From NCBI GenBank assembly GCA_964397565.1, contig CAYNJC010000024.1, positions 1 to 64,000 on the forward strand: 64,000 nt of DNA, read 5' to 3'. The stretch is from JAPLST01 sp964397565. GTDB taxonomy: Bacteria; Auribacterota; UBA3054; JAPLST01. Shown piece by piece: positions 26,545-35,035 of this stretch (position 1 is the stretch's first letter; each line of letters begins with the position of its first letter). Both the position numbers and the translations under genes were made by a program. The notes below the pieces were generated by a model. The model saw only the letters and a list, made by a program, of their open reading frames with translations, searched no databases and was not told where the DNA came from.

Positions 26545-27969
26545 TTACTGCCCCTGCCCGCTGATCACCACCCAGATCGTCTTCAACAAAATGCGGAGGT
26601 CCAATGCCGGGCGCCACGTGTCGATATATTTCAAATCGCAGGCAACCCAATCTTCATTCGGCAACTGCGTCCGGCCGCTCACTTGCCACAAGCCAGTCAT
26701 GCCCGGTTTCATGGAGCAGCGCCGCCGTTCCCACAATTGAAACTTGTCCACTTCAGCCGGCAAGGCCGGGCGCGGCCCGACCAAGCTCATGTCACCCATC
26801 AATACATTCCACAATTGCGGCAGCTCGTCAATGCTGAAACGCCGCAGCATGCGGCCGAGCGGCGTGATGCGCGGATCGTGACGCAGCTTGAACGCCCAGC
26901 CCTGCAGCTCATTGGCCGGTTCCAACGTCGCCCGCATGGTCTCGGCCTGGGCCACCATCGAGCGAAATTTGACCATGGCAAAAACGCGGCCGTTCTGTCC
27001 CACCCGCGCCTGGCGGATCAGCACCGGGCCGCGCGAGGTCAGCCGGATGCCCAGCGCCACGATCAGCAAGAACGGCAGGCTCGCCAGCAGCAACAGCGCC
27101 GCGACACTCCGGTCAAAAAACAATTTCACCGTCAAGGCCGCGAAATTCTGCGTCGTCGGATGCAGCTCGATCACCGGCGCGCCATCAATGATTTCGGTGG
27201 ACATCTTGCAGATCAAGGGCTGGTACAGGTCGACAATAATGCGGGTCGTCACGCCCAGTTGTTCGCAGACGTACAGCACGGTTGGCGCCATCGCGTACGA
27301 GCCGGGCGCCGGCGCCAAGACCACTTCATCCACCGGCTGCTGCGTCAAGGCCGCGGCGAAGGCGTCGGCCTGGATGCCCTGCAACGGCAGGCGTTGCACC
27401 ACCAGCACACCCCAGTCGCGGTAGTGCTCGATCAAGCGGTCGGCCAGTGCGCCCATCTGGTCGTCGGCCACGACCACGACCGCATGTTGATACTCCGGCT
27501 GCTGGTGCAGGCGCACCAGCACGCGCCGCATGATGCTCTCTTTAAGCCACAGCGCCAGCGTGGTCCAGATGCCCATGCTGACGATCACCACGCGTGCAAT
27601 GAACTGCTGCTTGAACACGAAAATGACCAGGATCAGCAAGGCCGTGCTGAGCACTGATGCTTTGACGATCGTGACCCGGCGTGAACGGGTGTGGCGCGGA
27701 TCATACAAGTCATAATAGCCCCAACGATTCAACGCCAGTGGCCACAACACGGCGCAGGTCGGAAAGAGCCACGCATACTCGCGCAGCAAATGGCTTTTCT
27801 CATACGGCACCATCTCGGGCAGCCACCACGGCAACACGTCCACGCCGCCAGCCCACAGCAGCGCCAGCAACGAGCGCGTGTAATAGGCCGCCACCAGGGC
27901 CAGCAGCGCCAGCGCCATATCCAGCAGCAGATTCAGGCGCAAAAACACATATTGGCGCTCGCGGATCAT
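26545..27969 (-). CDS. Polyprenyl-phosphate sugar-1-phosphate transferase (WcaJ/WbaP-like)
   Basis: About 474 aa membrane enzyme that would start exopolysaccharide or O-antigen synthesis by moving a sugar-1-phosphate onto undecaprenyl phosphate. Four N-terminal hydrophobic segments are followed by a CoA-binding/Rossmann-like middle domain (VVVVADDQMGALADRLIEHY). The C-terminal bacterial sugar-transferase domain shows ILIRQARVGQNGRVFAMVKF, SIDELPQLWNVLMGDMSLVG, PALPAEV and GMTGLWQVSGR. The ATG at 27969 follows the cdaA stop by one base (TGAGATG), so the two are tightly coupled. An ATG five codons earlier overlaps cdaA. Confidence 0.9.
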   Translation of the reverse strand: MIRERQYVFLRLNLLLDMALALLALVAAYYTRSLLALLWAGGVDVLPWWLPEMVPYEKSHLLREYAWLFPTCAVLWPLALNRWGYYDLYDPRHTRSRRVTIVKASVLSTALLILVIFVFKQQFIARVVIVSMGIWTTLALWLKESIMRRVLVRLHQQPEYQHAVVVVADDQMGALADRLIEHYRDWGVLVVQRLPLQGIQADAFAAALTQQPVDEVVLAPAPGSYAMAPTVLYVCEQLGVTTRIIVDLYQPLICKMSTEIIDGAPVIELHPTTQNFAALTVKLFFDRSVAALLLLASLPFLLIVALGIRLTSRGPVLIRQARVGQNGRVFAMVKFRSMVAQAETMRATLEPANELQGWAFKLRHDPRITPLGRMLRRFSIDELPQLWNVLMGDMSLVGPRPALPAEVDKFQLWERRRCSMKPGMTGLWQVSGRTQLPNEDWVACDLKYIDTWRPALDLRILLKTIWVVISGQGQ

Positions 27970-27970
27970 C

Positions 27971-28750
27971 TCAGATGGTGGCACTGCTGAGCCGTTGGGT
28001 CACGGCCGTCACACTGACACCCTCGTCCCAGACGCCGTTCTCGAAAATGCTGATTTTACCGGACTCCTCGCTGACGCAAATGACCAGCGCGTCGGTCTCT
28101 TCACTCATGCCCAGCGCGGCGCGATGGCGCGTGCCCATCAATTGCGAGAGCGGATTGTTGGACAAGGGGAAAATGCAGGAGGCGGCCAGAATCCGGCCGC
28201 TTTCGACAATCACACCGCCGTCATGCAATGGATTCTTGGGAAAGAAAATGCTGATCAGCATCGCGGCGCTGATTTCACTGTCGAGGGTCACGCCGGTGTT
28301 GGCATAGCCGCGCAGGCCGACGGTGCGCTCAATCGCCAGCAGCGCGCCAATCTGCTTGTTGGCCAATACCCGCACGGCCTCGCGCACCGGCTCGGCCAGT
28401 GATTGCGAACCGAGCACATTGCGCACAAAGGTCTGCCGCCCAATCTGCATCAGCGCCCGGCGCAGTTCCGGCGCAAACATCACAATCATGGAAAACACCA
28501 CGAATTGCGCCAGGGTGCGGTACAGCATATTGATCGTTTCCAGGGAAAACGCGTTGGCCACCGCAAAAACCAGCGCCAGCAACAAAGCGCCGCGCAGCAC
28601 CGCCACCGCACGCGTCCCGCGCACAAACATGATCGCGTAATAAATAAACAGCGCCAGCAACACAATCTCAACTGCGTGTTGCGGCTGGCGCAACAGCTTG
28701 TCTGCCAGATACCTGATATGTCCTGCAACGGCGCTTAGCATGGCGGTCAT
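27971..28750 (-). CDS. cdaA: Diadenylate cyclase CdaA (c-di-AMP synthase)
   Basis: About 259 aa. Three N-terminal transmembrane helices (IVLLALFIYYAIMFV; AVLRGALLLALVFAVANAF; TLAQFVVFSMIVMF) precede the DAC domain with NPLHDGGVIVES (DGA-type motif, here DGG) and GTRHRAALGMSEETDALVI (RHR motif). It makes c-di-AMP from two ATP at the membrane. The frame is open to 28789, but the probable -10 box lies inside that extension, so ATG 28750 or 28741 is preferred. Commonly cdaA is followed by cdaR; here a sugar transferase takes that place. Confidence 0.92.
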   Translation of the reverse strand: MTAMLSAVAGHIRYLADKLLRQPQHAVEIVLLALFIYYAIMFVRGTRAVAVLRGALLLALVFAVANAFSLETINMLYRTLAQFVVFSMIVMFAPELRRALMQIGRQTFVRNVLGSQSLAEPVREAVRVLANKQIGALLAIERTVGLRGYANTGVTLDSEISAAMLISIFFPKNPLHDGGVIVESGRILAASCIFPLSNNPLSQLMGTRHRAALGMSEETDALVICVSEESGKISIFENGVWDEGVSVTAVTQRLSSATI

Positions 28751-28767
28751 CACTCTGGTTATGCTGC

Positions 28768-28796
28768 ATTGTAGCATATTCGGCCCCAACTTGAAA
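28768..28796 (-). promoter_or_regulatory. Possible cdaA promoter, sharing its -35 box with the divergent gene
   Basis: Minus strand TACAAT (28768-28773) with extended TGC; the -35 position at 17-base spacing is TTTCAA (28791-28796), only half matching consensus. That same hexamer reads TTGAAA on the + strand as -35 of the next gene. Confidence 0.45.
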
Positions 28797-28819
28797 GGCG
28801 CGCGACAATATGCTACTCT
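28791..28819 (+). promoter_or_regulatory. Promoter of PEP-CTERM paralogue 1
   Basis: TTGAAA (28791-28796), 17-base spacer ending TGC, TACTCT (28814-28819). The leader to ATG 28875 resembles that of paralogue 2. Confidence 0.65.
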
Positions 28820-28874
28820 AAAGAGCCGTCATTTTGATTGCCTATGACAATAATCATTTTTGTTGGAGCTTACC

Positions 28875-31136
28875 ATGCATGTTCGGACAAGCATCGTGCT
28901 GCTGGTACTACTGTCCTGCGTCCTGCTGCCGGCCGCGCCGATCAATGACAATTTTGTCAATGCGCTGGTTTTCGCCGGCGTGGCAGGCACCAACACTGGC
29001 ACAGACACCCTCGGCGCCACCAAGGAAGTCGGTGAAGACAGTTGCGTCAACGTCGCCTACACCAACACGGTCTGGTGGACGTGGACCGCGCCGACCAATG
29101 GCGTTTTGATTATCAACACACTTGGCTCACGCAGCATGGGCGGCACGGAATGGGACGCCTGTGTCGCGATCTACACCGGCAGCTCGGTCAACACCACGAC
29201 CAAGTTCGGTGAGCAGGACACCGGTTTGGATGAATTGTTCACCTTCAGCGGTGCGAAGGCCGGCGCGCAATATTTTCTTCAGTTTGCCGGTTACAATTGT
29301 GCGGCGGCCTCTAACATTTATTTCACCTATGCGTTTGTCCCGGTCAATGAGCCGGTCACCGCCGGTTGGTTCTCGATCCCGGTCGCCAGCGGCATCGCCG
29401 CTCTGGATTCGTTGCGTAGTTGGCTGGTGCCCGACCCGGACAACCAGCTGCTGTGCGCCTCGCGCTGGGATAACGGCGACTATGCCGCCCACACAATCAC
29501 GTTTAGTACCGCCACCAATCCGGCCTCGACCGGCGCGTCGTGGAGCAGCATTCCTGCCCCGCCCGGCACGCTCCAAGACGGGGATGGCAACGGCACCGCC
29601 GGGATCGTCGCCAATGGCACTCTGTATGCCTGCGCCGCCTTTGGCGCCACCAGTGACGACCGCAAATATGTGCGGCTTACGACGACCGGCATCACCTGGC
29701 AGGTCAGCACCAAAGTCGGCGGTGAAATTCCCAGCGGCGCCAACCCCGGTTGGGCCGGCGCCTATGCCATCATTGCCGATCCGACCAGCACGGGTACGTT
29801 CATCTACGGTCAGTGGTGTGGCACGCGCTATTACCAGTCGTATCTGGTCAGCAATGAAGCCAATTTTGCGTACTACGCCCTGGCGCGCGGTGAAAACACG
29901 CCCTCATTCTGGGGCGTTGATGCGGTCCTCGGCGCGGACAAGACCATCTACTATTACAGCCAAGGCGTGGATGGTGGCTCGAACATGCTGCGGCGCGCGC
30001 CGCTGGGCGGCACAGTCACCGCGCAAATCTCAACGCCATGGGTCAATGCGCGCGGCGAAATCAACAACAATCAAAACGCCAAGACCGGCGCCGCCATCGA
30101 ATTTGTCCCGGCCGGCCGCGCGCCGTCGTTCATGGATGAACTGTGGGTCATGCCCTGCCGCGTCGTGCAAAGCGGCATGCCCTTGCCGTACAACAAGCTG
30201 GATCGCTATCGCGCCGCCGACGGTAGTTACCTCGGTTCCGTAGATTTGCCGTTCAGCGTCGCCAATGATGGGCGCGGCTATGATCTGGCCTGCCTCAATG
30301 GCTACATCTTCGTGATGGAAGGCGCGACCGGCATGAAACTGTGGGCCTACAAACTCGGCGATGCCGTCCCGATCAGCGAAGCCCGCCAGCAGCCCATGAG
30401 CGCCATGGTGACGATCGGCCCCATGACTATCTCGACCACCAACGACATCACCCGCAGCGGTTACGCCATCGCCGCGCAAGATGCGACAGCCGGTATCACG
30501 ATCTATGGTGTCGAAGCCGAAACGATCTATGTCACCAACCTGCTGAACCAAGGAGTCAAGCCGGGTGACCGGGTTGTCTTGCATGGCTCGAATGTCTGGT
30601 ATCATGGCTTGTATGAAATCATGCAGCCCATTTTGGTGACCAATCTCGGTCCGGTCGGCGTCCCGGCCGCGGTGCCGATTAGCATGCATGAGATGCAGAA
30701 CGGTTCGCTGCCGGGCGAGGCCCTGGAAAGCATGCGGGTGGTCCTCAGCAACGTGTTCATCGCGACCAACATTGTCACGTTCACGGGCGGCAACGTTGAG
30801 TATCCGTTGACGAATGCTGCCGGCCAGTCCGCCATCCTGCGCATTATGGACTTGGCGGATCCATTGGTGGGCACACCGATTCCCAGCCTGCCGTGCGTGA
30901 TTAGCGGGATCATGTCGCAGTACAGCACCAACACGCCTGGGATCAACGACACCGATGGGCGCCGGCTTCTGCCACTGGTGCTGCTGCCAATACCCGAACC
31001 GACGCTGCTGCCCGGCGTGCTGCTGGTCGCCGCCCTGCTGCCGCGCCTGCGCGGACTGCGGCGGCCACAAACGAATCACCGAGGCGCGCTTGAAAAGCGC
31101 GCGACAATATGGTATCATAGCCAACTGTCATTTTGA
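28875..31136 (+). CDS. PEP-CTERM exported protein, tandem paralogue 1
   Basis: 753 aa. Signal peptide (SIVLLVLLSCVLLPAAP), then a ~130-residue beta domain (NDNFVNALVFAG... WWTWTAPTNG... AIYTGSSV) common in exported PVC proteins. A long central region contains Trp-rich repeats suggesting a beta-propeller. A later OB-like segment (ATAGITIYG...GDRVVLHG) leads to PIPEPTLLPGVLLVAALLPRLRGLRR, a PEP-CTERM sorting tail. TTGGAGC before ATG 28875 is the ribosome site. Unusually the frame continues about 22 residues past the sorting tail, through the next gene's promoter, whereas paralogue 2 stops right after its Arg-rich end. Probably sorted by an exosortase; function unknown. Confidence 0.8.
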   Translation: MHVRTSIVLLVLLSCVLLPAAPINDNFVNALVFAGVAGTNTGTDTLGATKEVGEDSCVNVAYTNTVWWTWTAPTNGVLIINTLGSRSMGGTEWDACVAIYTGSSVNTTTKFGEQDTGLDELFTFSGAKAGAQYFLQFAGYNCAAASNIYFTYAFVPVNEPVTAGWFSIPVASGIAALDSLRSWLVPDPDNQLLCASRWDNGDYAAHTITFSTATNPASTGASWSSIPAPPGTLQDGDGNGTAGIVANGTLYACAAFGATSDDRKYVRLTTTGITWQVSTKVGGEIPSGANPGWAGAYAIIADPTSTGTFIYGQWCGTRYYQSYLVSNEANFAYYALARGENTPSFWGVDAVLGADKTIYYYSQGVDGGSNMLRRAPLGGTVTAQISTPWVNARGEINNNQNAKTGAAIEFVPAGRAPSFMDELWVMPCRVVQSGMPLPYNKLDRYRAADGSYLGSVDLPFSVANDGRGYDLACLNGYIFVMEGATGMKLWAYKLGDAVPISEARQQPMSAMVTIGPMTISTTNDITRSGYAIAAQDATAGITIYGVEAETIYVTNLLNQGVKPGDRVVLHGSNVWYHGLYEIMQPILVTNLGPVGVPAAVPISMHEMQNGSLPGEALESMRVVLSNVFIATNIVTFTGGNVEYPLTNAAGQSAILRIMDLADPLVGTPIPSLPCVISGIMSQYSTNTPGINDTDGRRLLPLVLLPIPEPTLLPGVLLVAALLPRLRGLRRPQTNHRGALEKRATIWYHSQLSF
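31090..31118 (+). promoter_or_regulatory. Promoter of PEP-CTERM paralogue 2 (inside paralogue 1's 3' end)
   Basis: TTGAAA (31090-31095), 17-base spacer, TATCAT (31113-31118). Both flanks match the promoter of paralogue 1 (GCGCGACAATATG, then GTCATTTTGA), showing it was duplicated with the gene. It lies within the extended reading frame of paralogue 1. Confidence 0.65.
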
Positions 31137-31174
31137 CTAACTTTATTGATAACCATTTCGCTTTGGAGTCTGCA

Positions 31175-33352
31175 ATGAATGTTCGATCATGCGCCACGCT
31201 GTTGGCAATCCTGTCCTGCGCCCTGTTGTCAGCCGCGCCGGTCAATGACAATTTTGCCAATGCGCTGGTTTTTGCCGGCGTGGCAGGCACCAACACTGGC
31301 ACAGACACCCTTGGCGCCACCAAAGAAGTCGGTGAAGACAGTTGCATCAACGTCGCCTACACCAACACGGTCTGGTGGACGTGGACGGCGCCGTCCAATG
31401 GCGTTTTGACCATCAGCACACTCGGCTCGCGCAACTTTGCTGGCACGGAATGGGATGCCTGTGTGGCGATCTACACCGGCAGTTCGGTTAGCACCACGAC
31501 CAAGTTCGGCGAGCAGGACACCGGCTTGGACGAGACCTTCAGCTATAGCGGCGCGAAGGCCGGCGTGCAATATTTCCTTCAGTTTGCCGGCTACGACAAC
31601 GCGGTTGCCTCGAACATTTATTTCACCTATATGTTTGTCCCGGTCAGTGAGCCGGTGACCGCCGGCTGGTCCTCGATCCCGGTCGCCAGTGGCATTGCCG
31701 CCTTGGATTCGTTGCGCAGTTGGCTGGTGCCCGACCCGGACAACCAGCTATTGTGCGCCTCGCGCTGGGATAACGGCGACTTTGCCGCCCATAAGATAGC
31801 CTTCAGTGACGCCACCAATCCGGCGTCGACCGGCGCCTCATGGACCAGCATGCCCGCCCCGGCCGGCACGCTCCAAAACGGTCCTGACAACGGCACGGCC
31901 GGCATGGTTGCCAATGGAGAACTGTATGCCTGCGCCGCCTTTGGCGTTAATAGTGACGACCGCAAATATGCGCGGCTGAACACCACCGGCGCCACATGGC
32001 AGATCAGCACCAAGGTTGGTGGCGAAATCGCCGGCGGTTGGGCCGGCGCGTATGCCATCATTGCGGATCCGACCAGCACCGGCACCTTCATCTATGGTCA
32101 GTGGTGCGGCACACGCTTCTATGAGTCGTACCTGGTCAGCAACGAAGTTAATTTCACCTACTACGCCCTGGCACAAAACCAGTACACGCCGTCGTACTGG
32201 GGTGTTGACGCAGTGCTGGGCGCGGACAAGATCGTCTATTACTACAGCCAGGGCATTACCGGCGGCTCCAACATGCTGCGCCGCGCCGCGCTCAGCGGCA
32301 ATGTGCCCGCGCAGATCTGCACACCGTGGCTCAACGCGCGCGGCGAACTCAATAATGACCAAAACGCCAAGACCGGTGCCGCCATTGAATTTGTCCCGGC
32401 CGGCCGCGCGCCGTCGTTCACTGATGAACTGTGGATCATGCCCTGCCGCGTCGTGCAAAGCGGCACCGCATTGCCCTACAACAAGATTGATCGCTATTGT
32501 GCCGCCGACGGCACTTACCTCGGCTTCGTGGATTTGCCCTTCGTGGTTGCCAACGATGGTCGCGGCTATGACCTGGCCTATCTCAACGGCTACATCTTCG
32601 TCATGGAAGGTGCGACCGGCATGAAACTGTGGGCTTACAAGCTCGGTGATGCCGTCTCGATCAGCGAGGCTCGTCAGCAAGGCATGAGCGCCAGCGTGAC
32701 CATCGGGCCGGTGACGGTCTCAACGACCAATGACATCACCGCTAGTGGCTACGCCTTTGCCGCCCAGGACGTGACGGCCGGCGTAACGATCTATGGCTCC
32801 GGCGCCACCACTCTCTATGTCACCAATCTGCTGAGCCAAGGGGTCAAGCCGGGCGACCGGATCGTGCTGCAGGGCTCGAATGCCTGGTTCCGTGGCTTGT
32901 ATGAAATCATGCGGCCAACCTTGGTGACCAATCTCGACGCGCTCGGTGTCCCGGCCGCGGTGCCGATCACCATGGACGAAATGCAGAACGGCTCGCTGCT
33001 GGGCGAGGCCGTGGAGAGCATGCATGTCGTCATCAGCAATGTCTACTTTGCGACCAGCGCGGCAACCTTCGCTGCGGCGAATTACCCATTGACGAATGAA
33101 GCTGGCCAAACCGCCACCCTGCGCATTCAAGATGTATCGGATCCGCTGGTTGGCACGCCAGTTCCCACACTGCCCTGCGTGATCTACGGCATTATGGCGC
33201 AGTACAGCACCAACAGTCCGGGGATCAACTATACGGACGGGCGCCAACTTCTGCCGCTGGCCCTGCTGCCGATTCCCGAGCCGGCGCTGCTGTCCGGTGT
33301 ACTGCTGGTCGCCGCCCTGCTGTCGCGCCGGCGCAGACTGCGTCTGCCGTAG
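31175..33352 (+). CDS. PEP-CTERM exported protein, tandem paralogue 2
   Basis: 725 aa, similar to the preceding gene over its whole length (near-identical blocks such as LVFAGVAGTNTGTDTLGATK and PVASGIAALDSLRSWLVPDP). Same plan: signal peptide, beta domain, propeller-like centre, OB-like domain and a sorting tail PIPEPALLSGVLLVAALLSRRRRLRLP ending at the stop. The start at 31175 has TTGGAGT in front; a longer frame to 31133 lacks a ribosome site. Differences are scattered, with few indels (one short deletion after GGEI), consistent with duplication followed by divergence under selection. Confidence 0.82.
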   Translation: MNVRSCATLLAILSCALLSAAPVNDNFANALVFAGVAGTNTGTDTLGATKEVGEDSCINVAYTNTVWWTWTAPSNGVLTISTLGSRNFAGTEWDACVAIYTGSSVSTTTKFGEQDTGLDETFSYSGAKAGVQYFLQFAGYDNAVASNIYFTYMFVPVSEPVTAGWSSIPVASGIAALDSLRSWLVPDPDNQLLCASRWDNGDFAAHKIAFSDATNPASTGASWTSMPAPAGTLQNGPDNGTAGMVANGELYACAAFGVNSDDRKYARLNTTGATWQISTKVGGEIAGGWAGAYAIIADPTSTGTFIYGQWCGTRFYESYLVSNEVNFTYYALAQNQYTPSYWGVDAVLGADKIVYYYSQGITGGSNMLRRAALSGNVPAQICTPWLNARGELNNDQNAKTGAAIEFVPAGRAPSFTDELWIMPCRVVQSGTALPYNKIDRYCAADGTYLGFVDLPFVVANDGRGYDLAYLNGYIFVMEGATGMKLWAYKLGDAVSISEARQQGMSASVTIGPVTVSTTNDITASGYAFAAQDVTAGVTIYGSGATTLYVTNLLSQGVKPGDRIVLQGSNAWFRGLYEIMRPTLVTNLDALGVPAAVPITMDEMQNGSLLGEAVESMHVVISNVYFATSAATFAAANYPLTNEAGQTATLRIQDVSDPLVGTPVPTLPCVIYGIMAQYSTNSPGINYTDGRQLLPLALLPIPEPALLSGVLLVAALLSRRRRLRLP

Positions 33353-33743
33353 TCGCGCCGGCGCGGCTTGCACTGCACCGGGTGCCTCCCGAATCTGGCG
33401 TCGCGCACAGCCATTGCAGTGCAGATGTCGCGCGGTACTGCGGTTGGCACGCCCATGCGCGCGGTGTGGGTGAGTGGCGCTGACGTCGACGGAGATTCAG
33501 CCTCTGTAATACTTCTTTCGCCGCGAAAGAAGCATGAGAGGATCAGACTCCCGCCACGAAGAATTACTAATGAATGCGTTTGCTTGGTGTCATGTCAATT
33601 GTGGCCGCGGGCGCTGACCGCGGCTGCAGAAGCCGCCCTCAGCGCGGGCGGCTACAAGGACACTGCAAAGTAGAAAGCGCTCTCACTTAGTAAACCGGCT
33701 CGTCCCGCGCACCGCGTCGCCAAAAGCGAGGGCCTGTGTGTGG
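33353..33743. other. Intergenic region carrying the inverted MITE-like copy
   Basis: No gene. The stretch after the PEP-CTERM gene is GC-rich without clear structure until the 128-bp repeat at 33565-33692. The promoter of the acyl-CoA dehydrogenase operon starts at 33744. Confidence 0.4.
33565..33692 (-). repeat. 128-bp MITE-like element, copy 2 (inverted)
   Basis: Reverse-complement copy of 17384-17510, sharing the terminal TACTAAT/ATTAGTA ends, the AGAGCGCTTTCTAC word and the GC-rich core palindrome, with scattered substitutions. It lies between two unrelated operons, like copy 1. Confidence 0.75.
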
Positions 33744-33772
33744 TTGACCTGTGCGCATCTTTTTGCTATACT
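33744..33772 (+). promoter_or_regulatory. Promoter of acyl-CoA dehydrogenase-ETF operon
   Basis: TTGACC (33744-33749), 17-base spacer ending TTTTTGC, TATACT (33767-33772). Leader of about 65 bases to ATG 33844. Confidence 0.8.
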
Positions 33773-33843
33773 AACCAGTTCCGAACCTTGCTATGTGCCA
33801 AGGCGCATTTATTGTTCTGTTTATGCAACACTGACGAGAATCT

Positions 33844-35019
33844 ATGAACTATCTGCTGACCGAAGAACAACTGATGATCAGGGAGACGGCGCGCGAGATC
33901 GCCCAGAAGCGCATCAAGCCAATCGCCATCGAATGCGATGAAAAGAACGAATTCCCCTGGGAAATTCAGAAAGTCATCGCGGATGCCGGCTTGTTTGGCG
34001 TCTACCTGCCGGAACAGTACGGCGGCATGATTGATCCCGCGACGTCCAACGGGATTACGAACCTGGTAGTCGCGGTCGAGGAGCTGAGCAAGGCCTGCGG
34101 CGGCATCTCGCTGAGTTTGGCGGCGACGGCGCTGGGTACGCTTCCGATTGTGCTCTTTGGCACCGACAAGCAAAAGCAAAAATACCTGCCGGACCTGGCC
34201 TCGGGCGCCAAGCTGGCCGCGTTTGCCGTGACCGAAGCCGGCGCCGGCTCGGATGCCGGCAGTATTCAGGCCACCGCGCGCAAAGATGGCGAGGACTACA
34301 TTATCAACGGCACCAAGCAGTGGATCACCAACGGCAAAGTGGCCGAGACCTACGCGGTGGTCGTCATGACCGACAAGGACAAGGGCGCGCGCGGCGCCAC
34401 GGCCTTCATCATCGAAAAGGGCACGCCCGGCTTCTCGTTCGGCAAGAAAGAGGACAAGATGGGCATTCGCGCATCGAGCACCTATGAGCTCGTCTTTGAA
34501 GACTGCAAAGTGCCGGCGTCGCAGGTGTTGGGCAAAATCGGCCAGGGGTTCATTGTGGCGATGAAAACCTTCGATATGTCGCGCCCGGGCGTCGCCGCAC
34601 AGGCGCTGGGCATTGCCGCCGGCGCACTTGACGATGCGGTTGCCTATGCCCGCCAGCGCGTGCAGTTCGGCAAGCCGATCATCGCGAATCAAGGGCTGCG
34701 TTTCCTGCTGGCCGAGATGGCCATGAAAGTCGAGGCCTCGCGCGCGCTGGTCTATGCCGTGGCGCGTTCGATTGACGCCGGCGACCTCAAGTGCCAGAAA
34801 GAATCGGCCATGGCCAAGTGTTTCGCCTCGGACATGGCCATGGAAGTGACGACCGACGCCGTGCAGGTCTTCGGCGGCTATGGCTACATGAAAGAGTATC
34901 CGATGGAAAAACGCATGCGCGACGCCAAGATCACCCAGATCTACGAGGGCACCAATCAAATTCAACGCGACGTCATCGGCCATGCCCTGGTGAAAGAAGC
35001 CGCCAGCAAAGAGAAGTAA
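33844..35019 (+). CDS. Acyl-CoA dehydrogenase (short-chain/butyryl type)
   Basis: 391 aa FAD enzyme oxidising acyl-CoA at C2-C3, or reducing enoyl-CoA in the reverse direction. AFAVTEAGAGSDAGS, QWITNGKVAETYAV and a late QVFGGYGYMKEYP segment are family signatures. The catalytic base is Glu368 in QIYEGTNQIQ, the position used by short-chain (butyryl-CoA) dehydrogenases. It is directly followed by etfB and a ferredoxin-fused etfA, so electrons pass to or come from this ETF. Lack of beta-oxidation neighbours leaves substrate and direction open. Confidence 0.93.
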   Translation: MNYLLTEEQLMIRETAREIAQKRIKPIAIECDEKNEFPWEIQKVIADAGLFGVYLPEQYGGMIDPATSNGITNLVVAVEELSKACGGISLSLAATALGTLPIVLFGTDKQKQKYLPDLASGAKLAAFAVTEAGAGSDAGSIQATARKDGEDYIINGTKQWITNGKVAETYAVVVMTDKDKGARGATAFIIEKGTPGFSFGKKEDKMGIRASSTYELVFEDCKVPASQVLGKIGQGFIVAMKTFDMSRPGVAAQALGIAAGALDDAVAYARQRVQFGKPIIANQGLRFLLAEMAMKVEASRALVYAVARSIDAGDLKCQKESAMAKCFASDMAMEVTTDAVQVFGGYGYMKEYPMEKRMRDAKITQIYEGTNQIQRDVIGHALVKEAASKEK

Positions 35020-35035
35020 CCCACGCCGCACGACC

